NCBI RefSeq assembly: GCF_040712315.1
Contig: NC_134013.1
Coordinates: forward strand, 83,706,001-83,770,000
Length of the DNA: 64,000 bases
Reading direction: 5' to 3'
Origin: Castanea sativa
Lineage: Eukaryota; Streptophyta; Magnoliopsida; Fagales; Fagaceae
In this document: one piece after another, positions 21,629 through 33,737 of the stretch
Numbering within the stretch: position 1 is the stretch's first letter
How the letters are laid out: each line of letters begins with the position of its first letter
Made by a program: the position numbers and the translations under genes
The notes under the pieces: model-generated
Databases searched by the model: none
What the model was told of the DNA's origin: nothing
Seen by the model: only the letters and a program-made list of their open reading frames with translations

Positions 21629-24600
21629 TTTTGCCCTTCTTATTTTCACATTCTAAAAATTTTTCTGTTTAGTTTAGAATTATGTGTTTTCAACTTTTCA
21701 TTGTGTTGTATTATAGTATCCTCTGCCTCTGGGTAGGGGTTTTGATTAGTACTTTTTTTCCCCTACCCTATATGGCTATGGGCCGATGGGCAGGGGATTT
21801 TCAATTTTGGGTGACTTTAGAAATATTTTTTTAATACTTTGGTGATCTTATTTTTTGCTTATGTCGTTCTTTTTGTCACCTTGTGATTGTACTTTCCCCT
21901 AGTCCAAGGGCAACAGGTTTGAACTTTACCTGGCAATTCGTCTCTCTTGTTTTTTTTTTTTGGAAAATATTGTTTTTCACATATATTTCAATGTTGGTTT
22001 TAAAAACTTTGTTTTTGTTTGGAAGAGTTTTTATTATTGACTTGTTAAGCTTAACAAAAACTGTGTATTATGGGATAAAAATCCTTGTATAAAATATAAT
22101 TGTACTTAAAAGAGTAAAATTTTAAGAACTTGTATATAAATTAAAGAAACTTAAAATAAATTCTGGCAAACAGGTATTTAACTACATATTTGACAATCAT
22201 GTGAGTCTACTATATGCTTGGAAAAAGAGAAGCAAAATTCTTATACTTTCTACCATGGACTGTAATTTTGTAATTTCGCTCATCTCCAAAACAATATGTG
22301 ATATATTTAATGAAATTAAACTTGTGAGCTTTATAGATTGTTTAATATTTAGGATAGTACTTAAGCAAAGAACTTTAGGTGCAGTACATTTGGTTCTCCA
22401 ATTAAACTTAAAAGTATAACTATATTGAATTTGATGATATTTAGAAAAGACAACACTATTTGTATCTTATTTGTGAATGTAACACTTGATGTGTATAGAG
22501 GAATATTATTAGTTTACATTGTACTATTAATTTTCCTATCTATATCTATACACACTCATATAAAGATGTGGTGTCCTAGTCTTTCACTCTATGCCCTTGA
22601 AATACCTTGGAGATCTTATGGACCAATGGTGCGGTGGATTGAACTTGAAAATTTCGAGTTTACATTATACTTCAGATCAATGGATATATACTCCTAGGAG
22701 TATATATTGTATACGGTATATAGCTAAGTTTTTTTCTAATTTTTTTCATGTAAAACATGTTATAAGCTTCTCATTTATTGTGATAGGAAGTAGTTGAATA
22801 CTCAATTTTGGATCCAACTTGTGTCCAGTGGCCAGTGCCACTGAACATGTTAAGATACAGACACGTGTCAAGTCTTGGACACGTGTCTGCATTGCCACGT
22901 GTCCAGCGGCATTGGGCACTAGACGCAAGCTCTACCCTCAATTTTTAGATGGTCATCTGGATCTAGTAGCACAATAAATGTAAAGTTGGGAATTCAAATC
23001 CGAATTGAAGACAGCTTTACTCTTACTTGTCCATCAATTTTCAGCTGAAATTGCTGTCAATGGCTCCCAAGCAAGGTCACTCTGGTTACAGGCTGGTGCA
23101 TTTAATATACAGGCAAAATTTTCATCTGTAAGGATTGGTGTGTATTGAGGGACTAAAACATTAATGGTTGATGTTTAATAAAGGTCACGGGAATGGTTGG
23201 ACGCCGCTGTCTCGAATAATTTGTGGTATGGCACCTAACCCTTTAATGATGTTCTCTACTCATTAATAAATTATAAAGATTACTTAAAAACCAATGTATT
23301 GAAAAGTATAAAACAGAAGAAGAGAGTTACCGTAGAGAGAGTCTCTTTCCACCTTAAATACCCACAACGGCCCGCTCACTTTCTTTCATTTGTTCACTTG
23401 TACTTGTACATGCACAAACTGAAGTCTATGATTGCCCTATCATATGACTAGGCTAGGCCAGCATCTCTAACTAATAAGACATATTTTTATCCAATTTGGA
23501 GAATAAAAAAATGTAGTTTTTTTTTCTTTTATTACCTATTTTTAAAAATATACCTTCTAATTGACTCTATATCATTTTCCTATCCCATTTGAATATTATT
23601 ATTATTTTTCAATCTTCCTTTATTATTATTATTATTCTTATTATTATTTTTTGTGAAAAAGAGAGAGAACATGGAAAGAGAAACTATATTTCAAATCTTT
23701 TATTCATCTTAATATTGTGAATCAGTAAAGGAGTCATGTGACCCTCGCAATTTTGAAAATTTTATTATAACATGTATTTTTAATTTTTTTTTACAATTTG
23801 GACATTCAAAATTTTGACTGACCCCTCCAAAAGAATTCAAAATTTTGACCTGAACCCCTTAAAAAGAAAAAAAAAAAAAAAAACTGCCAAATGAATTGGT
23901 GGCCTTCACAAAAAAAAAAAAAAAAAGAGGGGTAGGTAACCCCCTAAACAATAGTTTTTAACTAATTTTTTTTAAATATAAAAAAAAGAAAGAAAAAAAA
24001 AACACACACACACATAAATAAATGTATATATATAAATAAATTGAATATGTATGTGCTTTTTTTTTTTTTTTAAAGGAGTATGTATGTGCTTTCAAGTGTA
24101 TCTTGATCGGTTTATCAATATCATTATTCGGCTTCCCAAGAACACATTTTTGGTTTTGTCATTGGAATAAAACCCAGGTTCACCCAATGAGAAAGAATAG
24201 AAAAGTTTTTTTTTTGGTTGAGAAATAGAGAGACTAGACAATAGTTACAACTTACAAGGTTCTAGAATGTCTACTTTTTTACTATCATGTCCTATTATTA
24301 TTATAAATAATATAGGATTTGAACTAATGACGTTCGTTGACTATCATATTAATAAGATAGTTATCTTATTAATAATAAAATAGAGAGTTTAATATTATAA
24401 AGGCAAATATTATTTTAAAAAAATAAAAAATTGTAAGGGTAACTTATAGCTTTGCCAACAAAAACTGTGTTGTATCAGGTTTGAGCAACTTTGTTTTTCC
24501 GAACTCCGGCTTGGCTCCCTGACCTGATCAGGAAAAGGGCTTTTAATTACCCAGATTGTTGGGTCCATAATGGGGTAGCTGGGTGAACTTGGCAACCGAC

Positions 24601-25901
24601 GAGGCCCATGTGTTCTTAAACAGCCCCAGGCCTGTCATTGCTCATTGGCCCATTTGCTAGTATTTAGAGTATGTGTTTTTTAGGTTTTTATTTATTTTTA
24701 TAAAAATAAATTGGTATTAAAACAGAATGGAAAAAAGAAGAAGAAGATGAGTAGACTCTATCTCTACAACCAGGTACCTAATACTCTACTAGCTCAAACA
24801 GGTGTGTTGCTTCATATTTATACAACACACACAAATTTATTTCAGACCATTTTTTTTAGAAGAAATTTTTATATATTTTAAACTAGGTTGAAGGAATCTC
24901 CTCAAATTTATTATTTATAATGTAGCAGCTTATAAGACCAACCATATATGATATATATTAAATAACAAGATTCACTAAATCATTTATATAAGTCATATAA
25001 CTAATAAATAGGTTATGTGACTAAAAGTATACATATATAGTCTTTTAAGTTATCACGAAATTAGAGGTAGTTTCATCCAAATTGGTGTAGAAAACTTTTT
25101 TCAAAACACGTTAGCTATTTTCAACAATTTTACCCTCAAGTACTATAACCAGAATTCTATCGTCCAATAAACAATTACATAAATAAAACATACATGAACA
25201 CCCCCCGTCCCCTTTCCCCTAAAAAATCACAAATAACTTGCAAACATAGTATTGAATAGTATTGGTACTTAGTATTGCATAATGCCTCATTTTACATGAA
25301 TGGTAGTTTTTATCAAGAATTTAATCAGTGGGACACAGAGGGAGGAATATATACCATGTCACAATACTTTGAGAATTTTGAATAATAATCGAGTTTAGGG
25401 AGGTTAAGGTTATACAGATGGTTCTTCCTACATTTCCATCAGCATAATTCTTATCCCGGCCATGTTCTTTTAGGGTGTTAACCAGTGTTGTGTGAGTAAT
25501 TTTGTGAACAGTAAGAGCAACACCAACGCTTGCACTTACTCTAATCCATTAGGGGTATTAGGTATACTGCAAAATTGGAAAAGTTAAAGTAAGCAAATTG
25601 AACTAGCCCTAATTAGAGGAGTAATGACTTCAACGAAAAAAAAAAGAAAAAGAAAAAGGAGGGGTAAAATATAGCTTCCTCCAAAAATAATGGAACACAA
25701 ATTCACCTCAATGATCCGGTGTTGTTACAGTTTTGATTGCAAAAGCATACAACTGATATGTATCAAATATAATGTCATCAAATTACAACACGTTTAAAAC
25801 ATAAATTCTTCCAAGACGTACATATATGCTCTTTAGTTTAAAATATCATCTTAAACGAGCATAACTTTAAACCCTGGCTATCACAAACACAAACAATGTA
25901 A
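21629..25901. other. Intergenic region between the ATL gene and the EG45-like exon
   Basis: Apart from the G-box palindrome listed separately, it shows poly-A/poly-T runs (23865-24075) and small AT palindromes near 24340-24380. Frames at 21883-22797 and 24410-24595 have no recognised domain. No transposon ends were found. Confidence 0.5.
22858..22904. promoter_or_regulatory. Perfect inverted repeat with three G-boxes
   Basis: CAGACACGTGTC (22858-22869) and GACACGTGTCTG (22878-22889) are exact inverted copies with an 8-bp spacer. Each also contains the self-complementary GACACGTGTC. A third CACGTG lies at 22896-22901. G-boxes bind bZIP and bHLH factors. No gene start was found nearby, so a regulatory role is unproven; it may be part of an unrecognised repeat. 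Confidence 0.45.
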
Positions 25902-26188
25902 TTACCATGGTTGATATGGCTCATAGGCGACCTTGACTTTTCCCGCGGAATAATTAGCAATTTTGCCAGAAGTTTCTTTGGATAGATTCAAGGTTGCGCG
26001 ACACCCTTTGCAGCGATCAATGATTTTAATAAAAGTGGGCAAAGACGAAATACATGGTTGTGGCGCAAGGTTGGCGGCCCCAATGCATTTGATGATAAAT
26101 GTTTTCCCACATGCTTTTCCATGGTTCCATGAGGCATCGTTTGCTGCGGCTGAGTAGATATCAATTACTGTGTATCCACATGCATTGG
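25902..26188 (-). CDS. EG45-like / plant natriuretic peptide-like protein, exon 2 only
   Basis: On the minus strand the acceptor TTTTGGCAG is followed by a phase-1 exon beginning CCAATGCATGT, the same position and phase as exon 2 of the paralogue at 51507. It encodes about 95 residues with ACGYT, GKACGKTF, KCIGA, PQPC and IDRCKGCRATLNLS, retaining all six cysteines of the fold, and ends EPYQPW-stop. Proteins of this kind are small, secreted, expansin-like single domains. The signal-peptide exon is not found in the next bases to the right; LTR sequence begins by 26377. The gene may have a very long intron or be a fragment. The open frame continues to 26288 only through intron sequence. Confidence 0.7.
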
Positions 26189-26376
26189 CTGCCAAAAGAC
26201 AATGAACATTAAAATCTTTGATTTGTGGCAAATTTTTTAACTTATGAAGTAATATGATACTGTTTACAGCATTGGTGAGCATTGGCATTCAGGGATGTAA
26301 AAAAAGAGTCTATTATACATCTTTGTTAGGTTTTAAAGATTTAAGATTAAATGTTTACAGAGTCCTAATTTGTTTA

Positions 26377-27339
26377 TGTTGGCAAACCGAGAACAAAAAC
26401 ATGTCTAGAATAAGTGTTAGACATTGCCCAAGGTTATTCAAGTCAGGTTTCAAGAACATTCAAGTTGCAGAAAAAGAATTCATCCTCAGTGAAATACGAT
26501 TGATTGAAAATTTCATTTGATCGATCGAAAATTGTAGAAAAACAGATTCTATAGAATTTTAAATCAGGTCCAAGCCTGTGAAAACGTTTAGGGTTTCAAG
26601 AACATTCAAGTTGCAGAAAAAGAATTCATCTTTAGTGAAATTTGATTGATTGAAAATTTCATTTGACCGATTGAAAATTGCAGAAAAACAGATCTGTAGA
26701 ATTTTAAATCAGGTCCAAGCCCGTGAAAACGTTTAAGGTTTCAGTTCAACACTCCTAAGTATAAAAAAAAAACCCTAACTACGTTTTGAAGATTCTGGGA
26801 AAACTTGTGAGTTACTCTTGTAAGATTTGAGAAGTTTTGTGCTTTCTAACTCTAGAAGTATCTACCAGAACAAAATCTACAATTAAGTGCCGGTGGAATC
26901 TAGTAGCTACAAGATCAACAAGTGGTGATCTGAAACTTTTGAGTGGGGTTTCAAAGTCATAACATTGGAGCTTGTGTGCTGCAAGTCCAAGAGAGAAGAG
27001 TCCATGGATTTGGAGCTTGTACTTGTTCGTGTTAGTATGTTACTACTGGAGGCAGCAATAGATTTAGGGTTAAATCTTATTGTAAAAACTTCAATTCTCT
27101 ATTAGTGGATTTGTTTATTTTGAGGATAGTTAGGTCAAATCCTCCCCAGGTTTTTATCTTGAAACTGTTCATTTCATTGATTTTCCTAGGTGATCATATC
27201 TATATGTTATTTACTTTTTCGTTGTTTGCATGATATGATCTTTCACTATTTAACTTAAATCTCATAATTAACCTAAGTAATTACTTGGATAATTTATTAG
27301 GTTAAACAATCTGGTTTAAGGGGTCTAAACATACAAACA
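26377..27339 (+). mobile_element. Sirevirus-like LTR (solo or fragment)
   Basis: It begins TGTTGGCAAACCG and ends in AAGGGGTCTAAACATACAAACA. Its last 60 bases are, in reverse complement, similar to the start of the LTR at 63535 (TTTAGACCCCTTAAACCAGA). It therefore belongs to the same broad family as the LTRs at 60091 and 63535, inverted. A promoter-like TATAAAAA lies near 26760. There is no PBS after it and I could not establish a target duplication, so the ends are approximate. Confidence 0.55.
26447..26738. repeat. 146-bp tandem duplication in the LTR
   Basis: GTTTCAAGAACATTCAAGTT recurs at 26447 and 26593. Both units carry TTGATTGAAAATTTCATTTG, ATCAGGTCCAAGCC and GTGAAAACGTTTA. It lies upstream of the TATA-like box, so in U3. 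Confidence 0.85.
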
Positions 27340-27779
27340 ATCCTCAAAACCTACTTTGTTTATTTTACTACTCACACAACATCCTGACCAATTTCTATTT
27401 TTACATGCAACTTATTAGAGTAATATAATTATAAACTATACTACCAAATGATATAAACAAATCAATTTTACCTCTTTTCTCCTATCTCTCTCTTCCCTCT
27501 TTTCCTCTCTTCCTCTCTCACTCCATTAAAATATGTGTTTTTATTTTTACAACCCATGAACAGTAGGTTTGTATATATACAACCTTAGGGACTATTTGGA
27601 TGAAAGAAAATGCTTACTCATCACTCATCACTCTATAACTTATTTCCAAACACCTAATAATGATGAAATATCTCCTACAACCTGTTTGGCACCTAAAACC
27701 TAGTTATGTTTTCAACCTAAAAAGCTAAAAAAATTGGGACCCACACACTCTGACTTCATAGTTAATAGCTTCTTTTTAT
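27340..27779. other. Spacer between LTR and truncated copia element
   Basis: AT-rich with a CT-rich patch (27477-27525). No gene or clear element ends. The copia sequence stops abruptly at its right edge. Confidence 0.5.
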
Positions 27780-28111
27780 GTATACCCTGTCGCCTCTAGC
27801 CTTGATTAAAAGGTTTCAACCTTTCCATTTATCCCTTTCTTCTTCTTGTAAACCCACTTGCAACCAACAGGTTTAATACCGTTAGGCGCCTTTATAAGAT
27901 CCCAAACTTGATTAGAATACATAGAATCCAATTTAGATTTCATAACTTTGACCCAATGATGTGCATCTATATCTTTCATTACCTCTTCATAAGTGTAAGG
28001 ATCAGATTCATCCTCTTCTGGGATAGTTTCATTAGTTTCTCCCAGACCTATAAATCTTACAGGTGGCCTTATAATCCTCCCACTACGATGAGGCATCTGT
28101 GTACTAGTCAT
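27780..28111 (-). pseudogene. Copia 1 reverse transcriptase, N-terminal fragment
   Basis: Contains HHWVKVMKSKLDSMYSNQVW and KPVGCKWVYKKKKG, the start of the copia RT (RVT_2), preceded by a RSGRIIRPPVRF linker. A TAA replaces the Lys after VETF, and similarity fades within about ten codons. It is in a different frame from integrase. The catalytic YVDD region is not present. Confidence 0.8.
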
Positions 28112-28527
28112 CTCATGAGTAGAATCTTATGGTGTATCTAATACAGCCACATCATCCCTAGTTTCATCAATTGGTTGTTCAATTACAGGTTCATTTATTT
28201 CAGCCAAAACAACTCTACTTCTAAGACTATAATCATTCATATAGTTATTTTCCAAAAATTTGGCCTTTGTATTAACAAACACTTCATTATCTTTATGACT
28301 ATAGAATAAACCTCCAACAGTTCTTTTTGGATACTCTACAAAGAAACTACTTCTGTTTTATATTGTAACTTGTCAGACTTTCCTTTCAACACATGTGCTG
28401 GACAACCCCAAATATAGAGATGTCTCCTACTAGGCTTACGCTCAATCTATAACTCTACAGGTATTTTAGGAACAGACTTTAAAAGTACTAAATTCAGAAG
28501 ATACATTGCAGTATTTAAGGCATATCC

Positions 28528-29184
28528 CTAAAAAGAAATTGGTAGAGTCGAATAACTCAACATGGATCTAACCATATCTAAAAGAGTCATATTCCTTCTT
28601 TCTCCTACACCATTTTGTTGTGGTGTTTCGGGTGTAGTCAACTGGGATATAATCCCATTTTCAGTTAAGTAATCATTGAAGTCTCCAAGAAGGTGTTTGC
28701 CACTTCGATCAGATCGAATGACCTTTATGCGTTTACCTAATTGATTCTCAACTTCAGCCCTAAAATCTTTGAACTTTTCAAAAGTTTCGGACTTCTGTTT
28801 CATTAGGTACACATAACCAAATCTAGAGTAATCATCAGTGAAAGTAATGAAATACTCATAGCCAAGTCTTGCTTGAGTCGACATAGGATCACATACATCA
28901 GAATGTATTAGTTCTAGTAAATCTTTGGCTCTATTTCCTTTTGCATTAAAAAGCCATTTAGTCATTTTACCTTCCAAGCAGGATTCACAGACTGAAAATT
29001 CATTAAAATCTAATGGTTCTAAAAACCCATTTTTAACCAGTCTTTGGATCCTGTTTGAATTAATATGACTCAAACGTAAATGCAAAAGATATGCATCACT
29101 AGTAGAAGGAAACTTTCTTTTTAATGATTTCACATGTGAATTATTATCTAATTCAGAATTGTATAATTCATGCTTATCAGGAGT
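28528..29184 (-). pseudogene. Copia 1 pre-integrase and integrase
   Basis: LLHLRLSHINSNRIQRL (pre-integrase zinc region) leads to CESCLEGKM, then HSDVCDPM (first acidic residue), VIRSDRSGKH (second, where SDRGGEY is usual) and NGVGERRNMTLLDMVRSML (third). It is in the same frame as gag, separated by a TAA at about 29185. After VRSMLSYSTLPISF a stop and then a frameshift lead to the linker before RT. Confidence 0.85.
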
Positions 29185-30405
29185 TTAAATATAAAGACTA
29201 TCAACAATATTGTCAAAACAGATAAATACTTTATCCTTTTTTATTACAACATTGTCTTTCCAAATAACACAATATTCATGTTTACTTAAATAAGTTGCAG
29301 AAATTATATTCCTACGAATATTAGGTACATACAAATAATCTTCCAATATTAAAACTTTAGAACCAAAACATAAATTAAACACTCCAATAGCTACAATTGG
29401 AATTCTGCTCCCATTAGCCAAAGTAAAAAATAGTTCTCCCTCATTCAAATTTTTGGTCTCCTGGAACCCTTGCAAATAATTGTAGATATGATCAGTACAA
29501 CCTGAATCCACACATGAGGAATTTGTGGGATTTTGTACTAAACATATTTCAAGAAGGAATGAACTTTTCATACCCTTATTCTTGACAGCTTTGAATATTT
29601 GACAATTCCTCTTCAAATGACCTTTCTCGCCACAATGGAAACACTTTCCTTTGGCGTAGTCCTTTTTCTTTCCCTTGTTGGCAACTCCTAAGGCAATTTG
29701 TTTTCCATCTTGCTTGGTGAAGTCTTTCTTCTTCTTCTTTTTACCCTTGCCTTTCGACTTAGGTTGAGAAGCAGAAGCTTTAGCTATATTAGCATCAACA
29801 CTGGTTGTACCAAGAATGCCTTCCACTGCCACCAGCTCATTCATTAATTCAAACAATGTATAAATCTTTTTGCTCATGTTATAATTAAGTCTGAATTCCT
29901 TGAATGATTCTAGCAGTGATTGGAGTATCATATCCGCTTGGGATTCTCCATCAATGTCGGCATCTAAAACTTCCAGTGTATTCAGATGAGAGATCATCTT
30001 AAGGCAATGCTCTCTTACTGGAGTAGCTTCAACCATTTTGGTATTATAATTTTGCCTTATAGTTTCTTGCCTTGTAGAATGACCTTGCTCACCAAACATC
30101 TCCTTCAGACTTAGCATTATGTCCGAAGCTAGTTTTACATCCTGCATTTGATGCTGTAGAACATTTGAAATAGATGTTAGGATATAGCACTTGACCATCT
30201 CATTTGATTTCTACCAACGATCATATCACTATTATTTCTCAAGAGGAGCATCTAATGATGGAAATTTAGAACAAGGTTGACTAAGCACATACTTGTGCTC
30301 TTCACCAGTTAGAACAATGTCCAAATTTCTTTTCCAGTCAACATAGTTGGATTCAGTCGGTTTGTTTTGATTAAAAATAGTAATAAGTGGGCTAAAAGAT
30401 GTCAT
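29185..30405 (-). pseudogene. Copia 1 gag and protease
   Basis: The probable start is ATG at 30405 (MTSFSPLITIFNQN). Several stops lie in frame between 30240 and 30200, after which 337 codons remain open. A UBN2-type gag is followed by a Lys-rich stretch, the zinc knuckle CFHCGEKGHLKRNC (about 29605-29645) and the protease motif CVDSGCTDHI (about 29485-29515). The frame stays the same from gag into integrase, as in copia elements with a single polyprotein. Confidence 0.85.
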
Positions 30406-31714
30406 GATTTAAATATGAAAATAACAAACATGAATATAATAAGTAAACCGGACATTATCAATTTAGCATATAAACATATGATATGGAACCTTACTGAAAC
30501 CATAACATAAAATATGCAACGACAACCCAATCCATATTCAATATCCCTTAGCATAGAGTGAACATTAAATACTATGATTGATTGAGAAGTATTCTCATTA
30601 TTAATGTTATCATGATAACCCTTATCAAATACTAATAACATGCCGTTATACATTTCGTCTCTAAATAATAATAGTAAGAACTCAGCATAGAGGATACTAT
30701 AATATTTAGTCTAGTGTATACCACTGTCTAGAGCCATGTGTGGCCACATTTTATCTATCATTAACATATTTATCTTATAGTACCATGATACAAAACACCC
30801 TCCGCATGGAATGCAAAGCTCAAGGCTAAGACAAGCTGTTTGATCAAACCACTATAAACTAGGAAGTTCAATCTTGTAGCACCATAAAATAAATACTCTC
30901 CACATAGAATGCAAAGCTTGAAGCAAAGACAAATTATATATTTCATACTACTATGAACCGACAATGGAGGCCGTGAGATGCAACCCTTGTATCTCTCTTC
31001 CACTAGATATTTTAAAAGAAATGTTTTTAATTAGAAATCATGTGTAATCTCATTACACACAGCCTTGCACTTTCAAATGTGAAAAGACTTAGTGAAAATT
31101 CAAAATTTAATTCATTCGATCGGTCGAAGGTATTTCTCGATCGATTGAAATCTTCATCAAATTCATTTCTAAGTTTCTGGATGACTCGATCAACTCTCGG
31201 TTCCGGTTCATTCAATCTAAAGGAACATTCGATCAATTGAAGGGAATATTCGATCGATTGAAGGGATTTCTTGATCGGTAGAAAATTTAAAGAAATACTT
31301 CACAAACCTTCTATCCAATTCGATCGACTCTCGATTGCTAGTTGATCGACCAAAAAGGAACACTCGATCGATCAAAAGCGATTCTCGATCGATCGAAGCT
31401 CGTGAAACCAAATTTTTCAGAATTTTCACCAAACAGTTTTCAACGGTTTTTCATGAACAAACTACCATCATATGAACATAATATATTGAGTTTGAGATCA
31501 AAAATTGAATTCCATGGATGCTATAGCCTTAAATTTCAATCTAACACTTTTAATATCAAACTAAAACAACTTCATAACATCAATATCAATTTTTATCAAA
31601 CAATAATTTCAATAACCATGCAAATTATTGATTGTATAATCTTGTAACATCATGAAATTACTATCTTTGATTCCAAAACTCACAAAACATGTTATACAAA
31701 TTTGAAATTGAAGA
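30406..31714 (-). other. Copia 1 leader between PBS and gag
   Basis: About 1.3 kb without coding similarity, unusually long for a copia leader. It contains the CGATCGAT-rich block (31110-31400) and a near-duplicated 60-bp motif around 30780 and 30900 (CACCATAAAATA, GAATGCAAAGCT). Confidence 0.55.
31110..31402. repeat. CGATCGAT-rich imperfect repeats
   Basis: The self-complementary CGATCGAT or close variants occur about a dozen times, often followed by GAAGG or preceded by TTCT. Because the motif is palindromic, both strands read as Asp-Arg-Ser repeats. The same motif recurs in the LTR at 26497-26530 and weakly near 60730. Confidence 0.8.
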
Positions 31715-31728
31715 CCACTCTAATACCA
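31715..31728 (-). other. Primer binding site of copia 1
   Basis: On the minus strand it reads TGGTATTAGAGTGG, 2 nt after the LTR end. It is one change from the usual TGGTATCAGAGC primer site complementary to initiator tRNA-Met. Confidence 0.8.
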
Positions 31729-31730
31729 AT

Positions 31731-33563
31731 TGTTGGAAAACATAGTTTGTATCGCATACAAAACATACATAGCAGAAAACTAAGGGATCTACTTCATTCG
31801 CAATTGTTAACATGCACTATGAAATTTCAGAATTTAAGAACAAGAGAGCATACTTTGGTGTGGTGAAATTCAAAACTGAAGATTAGAAGTACTTAGAAAT
31901 ACTTTTAATCTTCACTCCAATTTTACTTAAGCCTCAGAAGTATGGTCTCTCAATTAGTTTATATGAATGTGTTCAAGAGAGAATAATAGAGTGGCTTAAA
32001 CTCACATACACACCATTTCATTCCACACAAAATTCTGTATATTTCTCTCCTTAGATTTAACTGATTATTCAATTGGGCTAGCCTTTTGGGCCACTCTAAT
32101 TTGGCTTTAGTATGTGGCTTGGAGTAGAACTAAAAGAGAACAAATAAGACTTTAGTTCCAATAGGTCTTGAGCTTATTTGTCAACTCTTGACAAGTCCAA
32201 AGTTGTCATTAGTTTTATTTAATACCACTTATATAAATATAATTGCACTCTAGGCCTCATTAATAAATTATATCCCAAAACTTGTTTATACATGCAACCC
32301 CTTCATTAAAATATTTTTTAGTAATACAAAGTCATAAATGTTGACTTCCACTTTGAAGATTACTACATCTTAATCCTTGAGTACCCGGTTTAATCCTTTA
32401 AGTTATTCATCATATATTTATGAAATCCAATTTCATAAATATAAATCCAATTTCACAAAATTTCATATATTCCTCTCCTTATATTTAGCTGATTATCTAA
32501 TTGGGCTAGCCTTTTGGGCCACTCTAATTCGGTTTTAGTATGTGGTTTGGAGTAGAACTAAAAGGAAACAAATAAGACTTTAGCTCCAATAGGTCTTGAG
32601 CTTATTTGTCAACTCTTGACAAGTCCAAAGTTGCCATTAATTTTATTTAATACCACTTATATAAATATAATTGCACTCTAGACTTCATTAATAAATTATA
32701 TCCCAAGACTTGTTTATATATGCAACCCCTTCATTAAAATATTTTTTAGTAATACAAAGTCATAAATGTTGACTTCCACTTTGAAGATTACTACATCTTA
32801 ATCCTTGAGTATCCGGTTTAATCTTTTAAGTTATTCATCATATATTTATGAAATTCAATTTCATAAATATATACTTTAGTAACTTCTTACTAAAGTAGTT
32901 AGGCATAACATTCTGAATAACCAAGCCCATTAAATTTATCTCAAGGAAATATTTTATATCTCCGTTAAGAGATTATAAATTCCATCTTGAGAATATATGT
33001 ATCATCAACATTAAATGTGGCTGCTCAACATACTGAGGTTATGACCATGACTTTAGATCTCACTCTTGATATATCAAAGCAATCTACACTTCATGATTAT
33101 GTTCATTATTCTCTCAGGATTTAGAGTTGATGTAAATAGAAATCGTGAAATTTATTATTCATTTGACAGTTGTTAGGAGAATAATAAGTTTCACAGTGGT
33201 CCAGTTCAATATGTCTTAACTCTTAATACATATCAACATATCAACCAGAAGTCTCAATTTTCATGATCAAGACAAATAATCTTAGTTGATATGTTATAGT
33301 CTTCGTAGATGAAATGACCAATTTCATCACCAACTACGAACTAAAATTCTGAGTTTACAAAGAACTTGTGATTTATATCTTTTGTGACTAAATCACATAA
33401 ATCACATACTATGCAACTGGTGAACTATATGATAATGTCCAAATATTCATGTTATCATTATTTTAGATAAGAACAAAACAACTTTATTAGTCATAACATA
33501 ATATCATACATAATGTCATACATAGCATCATACAATAGGATTTAGAGGGTGCATATCGTAACA
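31731..33563 (-). repeat. 5' LTR of copia 1, enlarged by an internal duplication
   Basis: It begins TGTTGGAAAAC and ends CGTAACA in plus orientation. It aligns along its length with the solo LTR at 37046-38489 (1444 bp) but is 1833 bp long. The difference is mainly the tandem duplication at about 32034-32890. Confidence 0.85.
32034..32890. repeat. 428-bp tandem duplication inside the LTR
   Basis: CTGATTAT at 32061 recurs at 32489, a spacing of 428 bp. Both copies contain GGGCTAGCCTTTTGGGCC, CTTGACAAGTCCAAAGTTG and AATCCTTGAGTA. The copies are very similar, so the duplication is fairly recent. The solo LTR at 37046 has one copy. Confidence 0.9.
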
Positions 33564-33737
33564 GTTGTTCTTTCACATAATAAATTTGTTCACATAATAA
33601 GTTTTTATAAGATCTTCCCCCCATTGGTTATATTTGAACCTAATATATATATATATTGTTCGGTGTCTTTCAAAAATTAAAACATTTGAAATGTTCACAT
33701 AATAAAGTCAATCTTTTTTAAAAATTTGACCTACTAA
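33564..33737. repeat. Remnant of unit-A-type repeat left of the Helitron
   Basis: The block GTCTTTCAAAA to TTTGACCTACTAA (33666-33737) aligns with the right end of unit A at 36160-36236 and 63455-63530. An earlier segment (33598-33655) is a shorter sister of 34073-34170, sharing TTTTTATAAGATCTTC and ATTGGTTATATTTGAACC. Confidence 0.7.

Larger units (their letters stand above)
27780..33563 (-). mobile_element. Copia retrotransposon 1, truncated in RT
   Basis: Running right to left: 5' LTR 31731-33563, PBS 31715-31728, leader about 30406-31714, then gag, protease, integrase and the first part of RT. Homology ends near 27780 in the middle of RT. The rest of RT, RNase H and the 3' LTR are absent. 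Multiple stops and a frameshift make it inactive. The deletion must follow the insertion, since the LTR side is complete. Confidence 0.85.

Noticed and set aside
24410..24595. 61-codon minus-strand open frame rich in Pro and Ser
   Set aside because: No similarity to a known family and no gene context.
25963..26157. Plus-strand open frame over the EG45-like exon
   Set aside because: Shadow of the minus-strand exon, which has the conserved cysteines and a proper acceptor.
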